From: Actinomycetales bacterium SN12
Lineage (GTDB): Bacteria; Actinomycetota; Actinomycetes; Actinomycetales; Microbacteriaceae
Direction of reading: 5' to 3'
Length of the DNA: 64,000 nt
NCBI GenBank assembly: GCA_002837415.1
Contig: PJCV01000004.1
Coordinates: 216,042-280,041 of the forward strand
Below, piece after piece: positions 41,658 through 52,298 of the stretch (its first letter is position 1; each line of letters begins with the position of its first letter). Both the position numbers and the translations under genes were made by a program. The notes beneath the pieces were generated by a model, which was not told where the DNA came from, did not search any database, and was given only the letters and a program-made list of their open reading frames with translations.

Positions 41658-42587
41658 GTGAACGCCGCGCAGTCCCGACACGTCGCGCGTGAACCGCTCG
41701 CCGTGCGGCTCGCCCTGCCGCTCGGTGTGCTGTTCACGGCGATCGCCTCGCTGGCGACCCTGTGCGGCGTGATCGCCGACAGCCCGACGACTCGCGCCGA
41801 GCTGCCCGCACCCGCCGCGGCGATGACGATCCCCGCTGTGGAGGTCGACGCCGAGCTGGCAGCGAATCCCTGTGCCGACGACGCCGTCCGCGCAGCACTC
41901 GACGCGGGCGACGACGCGGCCGCCATCGCCGCGTTCGGCGGGGGCGCCGCATTCCGCGAGGCGATCGTGAAGGGCAATGCTCCGTGCGTCTCGCTCTCCG
42001 ACCCGAACCGGTCGTGGGTGGTCGTCAACAAGCAGCGTCCGCTGGACCCGGTGAGCTTCGCTCCCGCATCCCTCGCCGATATCGGCCTCAGCGCCACCAC
42101 CCGCTCGAACGAGCTGCGTCCTGAACCGAAGGGCGCTCTCGAGTCGATGGCGGCCGACGCGAGCGAGGCGGGCGCGGGCACGATCGGGATCAACAACGGC
42201 TACCGATCGTTCGGCCTGCAGGAGAGCACCTACGGCGGGCACGTGCGCGACAAGGGGCAGAGCGGAGCGGATGCCGTGTCGGCCCGCCCTGGCTTCAGCG
42301 AGCACCAGAGCGGTCTGGCCTTCGACCTCGTCGCTTGCGACCCGCGGTGCGGCGCCATCGAGACGTTCGGCGCGACGCCCCAGGGCCAGTGGGTCGCGGA
42401 GAACGGCTGGCGCTACGGATTCATCGTGCGCTACGAACCCGGACACACCGGCACCACCGGGTACGCACCCGAGCCGTGGCACATCCGCTACATCGGCCCC
42501 GAGCTCGCGCGGGCGTATCACGACGGCGGGTTCCACACCCTCGAGGAGTTCTTCGGGCTGCCGCCGGCGCCCGACTACAGCCACTGA
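41658..42587 (+). CDS. D-alanyl-D-alanine carboxypeptidase, VanY/peptidase M15 family
   Basis: A 309-residue zinc peptidase with an N-terminal signal anchor (about residues 18-38). The M15B zinc site is His216 and Asp223 (SEHQSGLAFDLV) with His275 (PEPWHIRYIG). It trims D-Ala from peptidoglycan stem peptides outside the membrane. A Cys pair (PCADD, APCVS) in the prodomain-like part may form a disulfide. It is divergent from the radical SAM gene across 94 bp. There is no vanRS-like pair nearby, so vancomycin resistance is not implied. Confidence 0.9.
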   Translation: MNAAQSRHVAREPLAVRLALPLGVLFTAIASLATLCGVIADSPTTRAELPAPAAAMTIPAVEVDAELAANPCADDAVRAALDAGDDAAAIAAFGGGAAFREAIVKGNAPCVSLSDPNRSWVVVNKQRPLDPVSFAPASLADIGLSATTRSNELRPEPKGALESMAADASEAGAGTIGINNGYRSFGLQESTYGGHVRDKGQSGADAVSARPGFSEHQSGLAFDLVACDPRCGAIETFGATPQGQWVAENGWRYGFIVRYEPGHTGTTGYAPEPWHIRYIGPELARAYHDGGFHTLEEFFGLPPAPDYSH

Positions 42588-42727
42588 GGCGCCGAAGCGC
42601 GAGATCCCACAAACGCGGAACGCAGTGTCATCGTGTGTGAGACTTGTTCCCACAAGCGACTGTCCGGCGATGTCGTTCCGACCTAGACTCGCCGTGCGAG
42701 GACGCACACGATTTCGAGGAGGACGCC

Positions 42728-43891
42728 ATGGAGCGCGACATCTACGAAGAGGATCACGAGGCCTTCCGCGACCTGGTCAAGGACTTCGTCAAGAGGCACG
42801 TCTCGAACGAGTCGATCGAGCGCTGGGATGCCGCGGGCGAGGTGGACCGCGAGACCATGCGGGCTGCCGGTGAAGCCGGGATCATCGGTCTCTCCGTCCC
42901 CGAGGAGTTCGGCGGCGCGGGCATGCTCCAGGACTACCGCTTCCGAGCGATCGTGAACGAAGAGGTCATCGGCGCCGGCGCCGGCTCGCTGGCGGGCGCC
43001 CTCGGCATCCAGGATGACCTGGCCGTGCCCTACCTCGTGCACATGGGCACGCAGGAGCAGAAGGAGAAGTGGCTGCCGCGCATGGCGACCGGCGAGATCC
43101 TCGGCGCGCTCGCGATGACCGACCCCGGCGCGGGCAGCGACCTGCGCGGTATCAAGACCAACGCGAAGAAGGTCGACGGCGGGTACATCCTCAACGGGGC
43201 CAAGACGTTCATCTCGTCCGGCACCACCGCCGACATCGTCGTCACCTTCGTCAAGACCGGCGAGGGCAACCGCCCCGACGCGTTCAGCCTGCTCATCGTC
43301 GAGAAGGGCATGGAGGGCTTCGACCAGGGCAAGAAGCTCAGCAAGATGGGCTTCCACGGCTGGGACACCGCCGAGCTCAGCTTCACCGACGTCTTCGTGC
43401 CCGACGAGAACCTCATCAGCGGCAAGGAGGGCCAGGGCTTCATCCAGCTGATGATGAACCTGCCGCTCGAGCGCCTGTCCATCGCCGTATCGGCAGCCGC
43501 CGTGATCCAGGCCGCCGTGAAGTGGACCGTCGACTACACGAAGAGCCGCGACGCGTTCGGCGAGCGGATCATCGACTTCCAGAACACCCGCTTCCGCATC
43601 GCCGACATGGCGACCACAGCCGACGCGGTGTGGGCGTACGTCGACCGCGGGCTCAGGGCCTACGCCGCCTCGCAGCTCACGGCCGAAGAGGCCGCGCAGC
43701 TGAAGTTCTGGGCCACGGAGCGCGAGTGGGAGGTGCTCGACACCGGCGTTCAGCTGCACGGCGGCTACGGCTACATCATGGAGTACCCGATCGCCCGAGC
43801 GTTCACCGACGCCCGCGTGCACCGCATCTACGGCGGCACCAACGAGATCATGCGCGAGATCGTCGGCCGTCAGATCGCCGGCAGACGCTGA
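42728..43891 (+). CDS. Acyl-CoA dehydrogenase
   Basis: A 387-residue FAD enzyme of fatty-acid or branched-chain acyl-CoA oxidation. It shows GALAMTDPGAGSDLRGIKTNAKK (FAD/substrate loop), QLHGGYGYIMEYPIARAFTDAR and the terminal RIYGGTNEIMREI, where the catalytic-type Glu lies in the family. GAGGAGGACGCC precedes ATG 42728. The 140-bp gap upstream has CTTGTTCCCACAAG, a small dyad, and TAGACT as a -10 candidate. The chain length of the substrate is unknown. Confidence 0.92.
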   Translation: MERDIYEEDHEAFRDLVKDFVKRHVSNESIERWDAAGEVDRETMRAAGEAGIIGLSVPEEFGGAGMLQDYRFRAIVNEEVIGAGAGSLAGALGIQDDLAVPYLVHMGTQEQKEKWLPRMATGEILGALAMTDPGAGSDLRGIKTNAKKVDGGYILNGAKTFISSGTTADIVVTFVKTGEGNRPDAFSLLIVEKGMEGFDQGKKLSKMGFHGWDTAELSFTDVFVPDENLISGKEGQGFIQLMMNLPLERLSIAVSAAAVIQAAVKWTVDYTKSRDAFGERIIDFQNTRFRIADMATTADAVWAYVDRGLRAYAASQLTAEEAAQLKFWATEREWEVLDTGVQLHGGYGYIMEYPIARAFTDARVHRIYGGTNEIMREIVGRQIAGRR

Positions 43892-43923
43892 GAGCAGGGT
43901 GACCGCGGCCGACGCCGCGGTCC

Positions 43924-43975
43924 AGAGATGAGAAGTGCGGGTTCCCGACGTCGGGAACCCGCACTTTCCATCTCT
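43924..43975. terminator. Bidirectional terminator, 34-bp perfect palindromic core
   Basis: AAGTGCGGGTTCCCGA and TCGGGAACCCGCACTT (43933-43966) are perfectly paired around CG, extended by AGAGATG/CATCTCT flanks. It lies between the convergent acyl-CoA dehydrogenase and ECF genes. Confidence 0.85.
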
Positions 43976-43997
43976 GGGCGGGGCTGCGTCGTGGAGG

Positions 43998-46376
43998 TCA
44001 GCGGGTCTGCCAGGGGAAGGTGAAGGCCAAGACGACGGCGGATGCCAGCAGCAGCCCGGCGATGAACACCGTGTCGCGTGGACGCCACAGCACGAGGTGC
44101 CGTTCGGTTCGGGTGGGATAAGCGCCGAAGGCACGGGCATCCATCGACAGGGCGACCCGCTCGGCATGCCGGATGCCTGAGGCGAGCAACGGCACGATGT
44201 AGCCCCAACCGCGCACGAGCCGGGCCAGCGGTCGGCGACCGCCGCCCTGGCCGCGCACCCGGTGCGCGGCGCGGATGATCGACAGCTCGTATCCGAACCG
44301 CGGAACGAAGCGGTAGGCGGCGAGGGCGGTGTAGCCGATCCGGTACGGCACGCGCAGCTGCTGCACGGTGGCGCGCACGAGGTCGGTTCCGCGAGTGGTG
44401 AGGCCGCCGATCAGCGCGAGGGCCAGGATGGCGGCCAGGCGCAGCGCGGTCGCGAGCCCGATCATCAGGGCGCCGGAATGCAGCGTCCAGTCGCCGATTT
44501 GCGCCAGGGGCGCTGAGTCGCGTACCTGTTCGGCATCGACCCACACGCCGAAGCCGACGCTGAGCACGGCGAGGGTGACCGGCACGCCGAGCAGCAGCAC
44601 CGCTGCGGTGCGGCGGGTGAGCCGGGCGCCGGTGATCATCATCGCGTAGGCGACGGCGAGGAAGATCGCCGGGGTGAGCAGATCGCGGGTGAACGCGAGC
44701 AGTGCCATCGCCGGAACGACGGCGCCGAACTTGGCGAGCGGGTTGATGCCGTGCAGCCAGAAGCGCGCCGGAACAGGGGCGTCGGCGTAGGGGTTGATCG
44801 GCGTCGGCTCGGTCGCCGGGGCGGCCGAAGGGCTCGTGGTGGCGGATGCCTGGGCATCCGGTTCCGTCTGCGCGAGCACCTCTGCGGCAGGGCCGGCGGC
44901 GATCACCTCGCCGTCGCCGACCAGCACGACATCCGTCGCGTACTCGGCGACCAGCCGTCGGTCGTGCGAGACGATGACGACGGTCGTGCCCGCGTGCTGC
45001 AGCTCCTGCAGCATGCCGAGCAGCTCGGCCGCCCGCGCTCTGTCCTGTCCGAACGTCGGCTCGTCGAGCGCGATCACCGCCGGGCGGGTGATCAGCGCGG
45101 TGCCGACCGACAGCCGCCGCTTCTCGCCGCCGGAGAGCAGGAAGGGATGCGCGTCGGCCTTCGCCGTGAGCCCGAAGCCGGCCAGCATCTCGTCGACGCG
45201 CTCGTCGATCTCGGCGGCGTCGATCCGCTGCAGGCGCAGGCCGTGTGCGAGTTCGTCGCGCACGGTTCCCGCGATGAACTGGTGCTCGGGGTTCTGGAAG
45301 ACGAAGCCGGCGTGCGCGGCGAGCATGCGCGGGGTGGCGCGCCCGGCATCGAGCCCGTCGATCAGCACCGTGCCGCGCGTCGGCGGCACCACGCCGCCGA
45401 GCGCCTGAAGCAGGGTGGTCTTCCCCGCGCCGTTCGGGCCCATGATGGCGGTGAATGAGCCGCGGGCGATGTCGAGGTGGGGCACGTCGAGCACACGGGC
45501 GCTGCGCTTGTCGACGCCGAGGCCTCGCACGCTGATCGCGGGGGCGGTGCCGGAAGCGGCGGACGGCAGGCTGGGGTGCCGCGCAGTGTCTCCGGCGGCG
45601 GGCATCCGGTCGACAGGCGGCAGCACCCCCAGCTCGCGCAGGGTCTGCGCGTGCTGCTGCAGCGTCTGCGCGGCCGGCCCGTCGAGCAGCAGGCGTCCGT
45701 CGTGATCGAGCACGATCACGCGAGTGGCGAGGCCGATGGCCGCGTCGACGTCGTGCTCGACGAGCACGATCGCGCGCTCCTCGGCATCCCGGATCAGTTC
45801 GCCGAGAGCAGCGTAGACATCGCGCACGCCCTGCGGATCGAGGTTGGCGGTCGGCTCGTCGAGCACGATGACGCGAGAGCGGAGGGCGAGGGCGCACGCG
45901 ATCGCCAGCCGCTGCCGACCCCCGCCGGAGAGCAGGTCGGGGTTCCAGCGGCGGCGGCTCCAGAGGCCGACGCGGCGCAGCGCCTGCTCGGCGCGGGCGA
46001 GCACTTCGGATGCCGGCAGCAGCAGGTTCTCGAGGGCGAAGGCGACCTCATCGAGCACTGTTCCGGTCACGAGCTGCGAGTCGGGGTCCTGGAAGACCAT
46101 CGACACCTCGGTGCTCAGCTGCGCCACCGGGGTCGTGCGGGTGTCGCGGCCGGACACCTGCACGGATCCGGTCGTCGTCGTGTTCTCGACCGACTGCGGG
46201 ATCAGGCCGTTCAGAGCGAGGGTGAGAGTCGACTTGCCCGATCCGCTCGGACCGAGCAGCAGCACCACTTCACCCGGATGCACGTCGAACGAGACGTCCT
46301 GCAGTGCGGGGTGCGCGGCGCCCTCGTGCGTGACGCTGAGGTCGCACACGCGAAGCAGGGGCGCGGAAGGGCGCAC
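43998..46376 (-). CDS. ECF transporter: fused twin ATPase and transmembrane T component
   Basis: A 792-residue fusion of three parts of an energy-coupling factor importer: ATPase 1 (about 7-240, Walker A GPSGSGKST at 42-50, Walker B VIVLDEPTANLD), ATPase 2 (about 285-500, GPNGAGKTT, DEPTFGQDRAR) and EcfT (about 530-792, with the ARG-type motif MDARAFGAYPTRTE). ATPase 1 has LLSGGGRQRLAIA where LSGGQ/E is usual. The S subunit gene is upstream. YkoDC-type fusions like this often serve thiamine precursors, but here a DtxR-like box precedes the gene. It starts with GTG. Confidence 0.92.
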   Translation of the reverse strand: MRPSAPLLRVCDLSVTHEGAAHPALQDVSFDVHPGEVVLLLGPSGSGKSTLTLALNGLIPQSVENTTTTGSVQVSGRDTRTTPVAQLSTEVSMVFQDPDSQLVTGTVLDEVAFALENLLLPASEVLARAEQALRRVGLWSRRRWNPDLLSGGGRQRLAIACALALRSRVIVLDEPTANLDPQGVRDVYAALGELIRDAEERAIVLVEHDVDAAIGLATRVIVLDHDGRLLLDGPAAQTLQQHAQTLRELGVLPPVDRMPAAGDTARHPSLPSAASGTAPAISVRGLGVDKRSARVLDVPHLDIARGSFTAIMGPNGAGKTTLLQALGGVVPPTRGTVLIDGLDAGRATPRMLAAHAGFVFQNPEHQFIAGTVRDELAHGLRLQRIDAAEIDERVDEMLAGFGLTAKADAHPFLLSGGEKRRLSVGTALITRPAVIALDEPTFGQDRARAAELLGMLQELQHAGTTVVIVSHDRRLVAEYATDVVLVGDGEVIAAGPAAEVLAQTEPDAQASATTSPSAAPATEPTPINPYADAPVPARFWLHGINPLAKFGAVVPAMALLAFTRDLLTPAIFLAVAYAMMITGARLTRRTAAVLLLGVPVTLAVLSVGFGVWVDAEQVRDSAPLAQIGDWTLHSGALMIGLATALRLAAILALALIGGLTTRGTDLVRATVQQLRVPYRIGYTALAAYRFVPRFGYELSIIRAAHRVRGQGGGRRPLARLVRGWGYIVPLLASGIRHAERVALSMDARAFGAYPTRTERHLVLWRPRDTVFIAGLLLASAVVLAFTFPWQTR

Positions 46377-46407
46377 GGGCGGATCCTCTGTGAGCGGGTG
46401 GTTCCCT

Positions 46408-46426
46408 CTAACTTAGCCTGACCTAA
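46408..46426 (-). promoter_or_regulatory. DtxR/IdeR-like iron box before the ECF ATPase gene
   Basis: On the minus strand TTAGGTCAGGCTAAGTTAG matches 15 of 19 positions of the DtxR/IdeR consensus TTAGGTTAGSCTAACCTAA. It lies 32-50 bp upstream of the GTG, in the 83-bp gap after the S-component gene. It suggests repression by iron. Confidence 0.6.
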
Positions 46427-46459
46427 CCTGCTCGGTGCGTCGGTCCTGGCCGCCGGGTC

Positions 46460-47002
46460 TCACCGCGGCGCGACGCCGGCTCGCCTGAGCGCGTTCCCGA
46501 TGGCGATTCCGGCGGCGGTCCATGCGATGGGCCCGAGCACGGCGACGATCAGGTAGCTGACCTGCACCCACGGCGTGAAGGCGGGCAGATCGACCGCGAG
46601 GGCGACGACGAATGCCACGATCACGCCGATGATCGCCGCCGATACGAAGAAGCGCCAGCGCCCCCAGGCGCGGTAGCGGGTGAGAGCGGCCACGCCTTCC
46701 TGAATCGCGCCGAAGAGCAAAGCGGTGCCGATGTACCGCATCGCCCACATCGGGGTGAACGCGCTCGAGATGAGGGCCGCGATGACGTGGGTGATCAGCG
46801 CCACCATCGGCTTGCGCAGCACCTCCTGCGCGATGATGCCCGGCAGCACGTGCACGCCGAGCACCAGGCCGTACACGAAGGGGGCGGACGCGATCACGAC
46901 CACGGTGATGAGCCCGGCCACGCCGCCGAGGATGCCTGTGGCGACGCCGATGGCAGCGCAGACGAGAAGGGTGCGCGTGCTCAGCGCGGGTCGGGATGCC
47001 AC
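46460..47002 (-). CDS. ECF transporter substrate-binding (S) component, YkoE-like
   Basis: A 180-residue membrane protein with about five or six helices. Features such as [17 protein letters not shown], the [27 protein letters not shown] stretch and a charged C-terminus resemble the YkoE-type S components assigned to hydroxymethylpyrimidine/thiamine uptake. Its substrate is uncertain because the following gene carries an iron-type operator. It starts with GTG, with TACCCT 6 nt upstream (plus 47009-47014), leaving no leader for a thiamine riboswitch. Confidence 0.8.
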   Translation of the reverse strand: MASRPALSTRTLLVCAAIGVATGILGGVAGLITVVVIASAPFVYGLVLGVHVLPGIIAQEVLRKPMVALITHVIAALISSAFTPMWAMRYIGTALLFGAIQEGVAALTRYRAWGRWRFFVSAAIIGVIVAFVVALAVDLPAFTPWVQVSYLIVAVLGPIAWTAAGIAIGNALRRAGVAPR

Positions 47003-47008
47003 CCCTCC

Positions 47009-47014
47009 AGGGTA
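47009..47014 (-). promoter_or_regulatory. -10 element of the ECF S-component gene
   Basis: TACCCT on the minus strand is 6 nt upstream of the GTG at 47002, fitting a leaderless transcript. Confidence 0.5.
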
Positions 47015-47126
47015 TCGGGCGTTACCGACCCCTGCTGTGGTCCGGGCCGGGTATACGGTCCGAGGGCCGAGGTGCCGCGTGCATATGCGGCTGTGGACGG
47101 CCGGCCACGATGTCGGCGCCGGTGGC

Positions 47127-47132
47127 TACGCT
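47127..47132 (+). promoter_or_regulatory. -10 element of recQ
   Basis: TACGCT is followed by GGAGGG and ATG 47139; both the leaderless spacing and the GGAGGG support this start. Confidence 0.5.
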
Positions 47133-47138
47133 GGAGGG

Positions 47139-49226
<2,088 letters not shown>

Positions 49227-49234
49227 GGTGGGCC

Positions 49235-49300
49235 GCACGAAATACCGGAGTTCACTCGGAACACAGGAGCCGATCGGCAGAAGCATCCTGCATTTCGTGC
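49235..49300. repeat. Hairpin repeat element, copy 2
   Basis: GCACGAAAT (49235-49243) and ATTTCGTGC (49292-49300) are perfect inverted repeats. The inner TCACTCGGAACACAGGA (49252-49268) matches copy 1 at 29663-29679 in 16 of 17 bases. It lies between convergent recQ and ohr-like genes. Confidence 0.65.
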
Positions 49301-49337
49301 GCGCTCCTGCGATTCGCGAGCGCTGATGACGCCAGCC

Positions 49338-49751
49338 TCAGCCGGCGTACTCCTCCGCGTGCACCTGCACGGTCGTCGCCCCCTGCAGCAGCTTCGACAC
49401 CGGGCAGCGCGCATGCGCGCGATTCAGCAGATCCGCCGTCTCATCCAGCGTCAGCCCCTCTGCCGACAGGTACGTGTCGACATGGAACTCATACCCGGGA
49501 CCCTCGGAAGCATCGTGCAGCTCGACCTCGATCCGCACCGCCGTGCGGCGCTCACGCTTCACCAGCGCCTGCGCGGTCGCGTTCAGGCACGTCGACCAGG
49601 CCAGCGCGAGAAGCTGCTCCGGGTTCGAGGCATCCGGGTCAGGATTCGACGCCAGGGGCGAAGCCACCGGCACCTCCATGCCACCCGTCACCCGAGCCGT
49701 GCCCGTTCCGCCGTCGCCGTTGATCGCTTCCGTCCGGTACCTGAGGGTCAT
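49338..49751 (-). CDS. OsmC/Ohr family peroxide reductase
   Basis: A 137-residue thiol peroxidase that reduces organic hydroperoxides. The two redox Cys are Cys55 (WSTCLNAT) and Cys116 (ARCPVSKLL), in the usual positions, with SNPEQLLALAWS before the first. Ohr rather than OsmC is likely by length and motif. TATAGT (minus; plus 49758-49763) lies 6 nt before the ATG, so a leaderless mRNA is likely; no OhrR-type MarR gene adjoins. Confidence 0.9.
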   Translation of the reverse strand: MTLRYRTEAINGDGGTGTARVTGGMEVPVASPLASNPDPDASNPEQLLALAWSTCLNATAQALVKRERRTAVRIEVELHDASEGPGYEFHVDTYLSAEGLTLDETADLLNRAHARCPVSKLLQGATTVQVHAEEYAG

Positions 49752-49757
49752 AGCTCA

Positions 49758-49765
49758 ACTATAAT
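49758..49765. promoter_or_regulatory. Back-to-back -10 elements: ohr-like gene and met ABC operon
   Basis: ACTATAAT holds TATAGT on the minus strand for the peroxidase gene and TATAAT on the plus strand (49760-49765) for the ABC operon. The plus-strand leader would be about 70 nt and contains an AGGCC/GGCCT hairpin; I cannot match it to a SAM riboswitch. Confidence 0.6.
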
Positions 49766-49844
49766 TTGGATCACGTACAGAAAAGGCCGCTCGGCCTGAT
49801 CAGGGCCCGACAGCAGGCCCACCAACCCCACCCTGAAAGACGCG

Positions 49845-50621
49845 ATGGCCACCGACCTGCCCGCGATCGTGGAGTTCCGCCATGTCACCAAGCGGTTCCG
49901 CCCCGACACCGACGAGCGCCCAGCACTCGACGACGTGACCCTCAGCATCCGCCCCGGCGAGATCTTCGGCATCATCGGCGAGAGCGGCGCCGGCAAATCG
50001 ACCCTGCTCGAGCTGATCAACGGCCTCACTCACCCGACCGCCGGTGACGTGCTCGTCCGCGGCGCCTCGGTCGCCGACCTCGACCGGTCCGGCCTGCGCG
50101 CCCTGCGCCGAGACATCGGCGTCGTCTTCCAGGGCGTCCACCTGCTCAGCAACAGCACCGTGCGCGACAACGTGCGCCTGCCGCTGCATCTCGCCGAGCG
50201 CAGCGAGAAGCGCCTGACCGGGCCGCAGCAACGGGATGCCGTCGACGAGATCCTCTCGTTCGTCGGTCTCTCGCACCGCGCCGATCACTTCCCCGCTCAG
50301 CTCTCCGGCGGCGAGCGGCAGCGGGTGGGCCTTGCCCGTGCCCTCGTCTCCAAGCCACCGCTGCTGCTCTGCGACGAGCCGACGTCGTCCCTCGACGCCT
50401 CGACCACGGCCGACGTGCTGCGCGTGCTCGCCGACGCCCGCGACAAGCTGGGCACGACCGTCGTCGTCATCACGCACGACCTCGACGTGGTCAAGGCGGT
50501 CTGCGACCGCGCCGCGCTGCTCGAGAAGGGCCGCCTGCGCGAGGTCTTCGACATCGACGCGGCGGGCCCTCGGTCGCTGCCGAGCTACTACGAGCAGGTC
50601 AAGCGGGAGCTGACGGCATGA
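49845..50621 (+). CDS. metN: Methionine-type ABC importer ATPase (MetN-like)
   Basis: A 258-residue ABC ATPase with Walker A GESGAGKST, signature LSGGERQRVGLARAL, Walker B LLLCDEPTSSLD and the H-loop VITHDLDVV. RDIGVVFQGVHLLSNSTVRDNVRLPL is typical of MetN. It lacks the long C-terminal ACT-like regulatory domain of E. coli MetN, so it may not be inhibited by internal methionine the same way. It overlaps the permease gene by 4 bp (ATGA). Confidence 0.88.
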   Translation: MATDLPAIVEFRHVTKRFRPDTDERPALDDVTLSIRPGEIFGIIGESGAGKSTLLELINGLTHPTAGDVLVRGASVADLDRSGLRALRRDIGVVFQGVHLLSNSTVRDNVRLPLHLAERSEKRLTGPQQRDAVDEILSFVGLSHRADHFPAQLSGGERQRVGLARALVSKPPLLLCDEPTSSLDASTTADVLRVLADARDKLGTTVVVITHDLDVVKAVCDRAALLEKGRLREVFDIDAAGPRSLPSYYEQVKRELTA

Positions 50622-51289
50622 CCTGGCTCACCGACCTCCTCTCGGAGTACGGCGGCGACCTCGCCGAGTCGATGGCCGAGACCGGGTACATGATGCTCGT
50701 CTCCCTGCTCGCGGCCGTGCTCATCGGCCTGCCGCTTGGAACCGTCGTGTACCTCACCGAGCGCGGCGGCATCGCCGAGAATCGCGCCGTCAACACCATC
50801 GCGAATCTCTACATCAACATCGTCCGATCGTTCCCGTTCCTGCTGCTCGTCGTCTTCCTCATCCCGTTCACCCGCGCGGTCATCGGCACGAGCTTCGGCA
50901 CCCAGGCCGCCACCCTGCCCCTCTGCTTCGTCGCCGTCGCGATCTACGCTCGACTCACCGAGCAGATCCTGAGAGAGATCCCCGCGGGCATCTCGAAGGT
51001 CGCCGTCGCGTCCGGGGCGACGGTTCCGCAGGCGGTGTTCCGGATGCTGCTGCCCGAGGCCCGCTCGGGACTCGTCTACGCCCTGACATCGGCGGCGATC
51101 AGCCTGCTGTCGTACTCCACCGTGCTGGGCGTGGTCGGCGGCGGCGGCATCGGCGACTTCGCGATGCGCTACGGCTACCAGGTCTACAACGACAACCTCA
51201 TGTACCTCACGATCGTCATCATCATCGTCTGCGTGCTCGCCATCCAGGCCGTCGGGCACCGCACCTCCGTGCGGCTCGACCACCGCTGA
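50618..51289 (+). CDS. metI: Methionine-type ABC importer permease (MetI-like)
   Basis: A 223-residue permease with five predicted helices and the EAA-type loop LREIPAGISKVAVASGATVPQAVFRMLLPEA. ANLYINIVRSFPFLLLVVFLIPFTR is typical of MetI. It is translationally coupled to the ATPase gene, with the binding protein gene 39 bp downstream. Confidence 0.92.
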   Translation: MTWLTDLLSEYGGDLAESMAETGYMMLVSLLAAVLIGLPLGTVVYLTERGGIAENRAVNTIANLYINIVRSFPFLLLVVFLIPFTRAVIGTSFGTQAATLPLCFVAVAIYARLTEQILREIPAGISKVAVASGATVPQAVFRMLLPEARSGLVYALTSAAISLLSYSTVLGVVGGGGIGDFAMRYGYQVYNDNLMYLTIVIIIVCVLAIQAVGHRTSVRLDHR

Positions 51290-51328
51290 ATCCCTGCATC
51301 CCGAAACCCCATCGAAACGGAAGACACC

Positions 51329-52147
51329 ATGAAGAAGTCACGCATCGCCTTCGCAGCCGCCGGACTCGGGCTCGCGCTCGCCGTCACCGCCTGCGCGCCC
51401 GCAGCCGAGAAGAAGCCGGATGCCGGTGCCGGCGAGCCCACCGTGCTCAAGGTCGCCGCTGTGCAGGCGCCGATGACCGACGTCGTGAAAGCCGCCGGTG
51501 AGGCGATCGACGACGCCTACGAGGTCCAGCTCGTCGAGGTCGCCGACTACATCACCGCGAACACGATCCTGAACAGCGGCGACGTGTACGCGAACTTCTC
51601 GCAGCACGTGCCCTACATGGAGACGTTCAACGAGGGCAATGACGCGAGCCTCGTCGGCGTGCAGCCGGTGTACAACTTCGTCATCGCGTTCTACTCGAAG
51701 ACCCTCGACGACATCGCCGACCTGCCCGAGGGTGGCAAGGTCGCCATTCCCGACGACCCGTCCAACACCGGCCGCGCGCTCAAGCTGCTCGCCGCGAATG
51801 ACGTGATCACGCTCGACCCCGAGGTCGACCCGTACGAGGCCACCGTGAAGGACATCACCGAGAACCCGAAGAACCTCGAGTTCGTGCAGGTGCCGATCTC
51901 GTCGCTGAACGCGGCGTATGAAGAGGCCGATCTCGTCTTCCAGTGGCCGTCGCACATCAAGGCGCTCGGGCTCACCCCCGACGACGACGGACTGATCACC
52001 GAGCTCGACGACCGCTTCGCGCTCAACCTGGTGGTGCAGAAGAAGGACGCCGAATCCAAGGCGACCAAGGCGCTGAAGAAGGCGTTCACAAGCGACGAGG
52101 TGCGCGAGGTCATCGAGGGCAACGGCACCATCAAGACCGCCTGGTGA
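51329..52147 (+). CDS. metQ: MetQ/NlpA family substrate-binding lipoprotein
   Basis: A 272-residue lipoprotein, with signal peptide and VTAC lipobox near residue 22, of the NlpA (MetQ) family: NTILNSGDVYANFSQHVPYMETFN, VAIPDDPSNTGRALKLLA and VVQKKDAESKATKALKKAF. It delivers D/L-methionine or a related compound to the MetNI transporter. ACGGAAGACACC precedes the ATG. It is the last gene of metNIQ; a long hairpin follows. Confidence 0.92.
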   Translation: MKKSRIAFAAAGLGLALAVTACAPAAEKKPDAGAGEPTVLKVAAVQAPMTDVVKAAGEAIDDAYEVQLVEVADYITANTILNSGDVYANFSQHVPYMETFNEGNDASLVGVQPVYNFVIAFYSKTLDDIADLPEGGKVAIPDDPSNTGRALKLLAANDVITLDPEVDPYEATVKDITENPKNLEFVQVPISSLNAAYEEADLVFQWPSHIKALGLTPDDDGLITELDDRFALNLVVQKKDAESKATKALKKAFTSDEVREVIEGNGTIKTAW

Positions 52148-52179
52148 GGTGCGGGCGCCGTCGCTGACTGTCGCGACGT

Positions 52180-52250
52180 GACAACGGGAGGCGGGGTCGA
52201 CGCCGGATGCTCTTGTGCAAAGAGCACAGTCGACTTCGCCTCCCGTTGTC
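52180..52250. terminator. Long inverted repeat after the metNIQ operon
   Basis: Arms 52180-52201 and 52229-52250 (GACAACGGGAGGCG...CGCCTCCCGTTGTC) match in 20 of 22 positions, with an inner TGCTCTT/AAGAGCA stem. It could end the met transcript; it may also be a mobile hairpin repeat. Confidence 0.65.
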
Positions 52251-52298
52251 GGACTCCTACGGTTGGAGGACACCTGCTCCTTTCTGAGAGGAACCGCC

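Noticed and set aside
40508..42196. 562-codon version of the radical SAM protein
   Set aside because: The upstream 211 codons are antisense to the carboxypeptidase gene and cross a strong promoter; the family starts at ATG 41563.
47003..47138. TPP riboswitch before the ECF S-component gene
   Set aside because: No CUGAGA-type element is visible and the promoter spacing leaves no leader.
49766..49844. SAM riboswitch in the metNIQ leader
   Set aside because: The 70-nt leader holds small hairpins but I cannot match any SAM aptamer.
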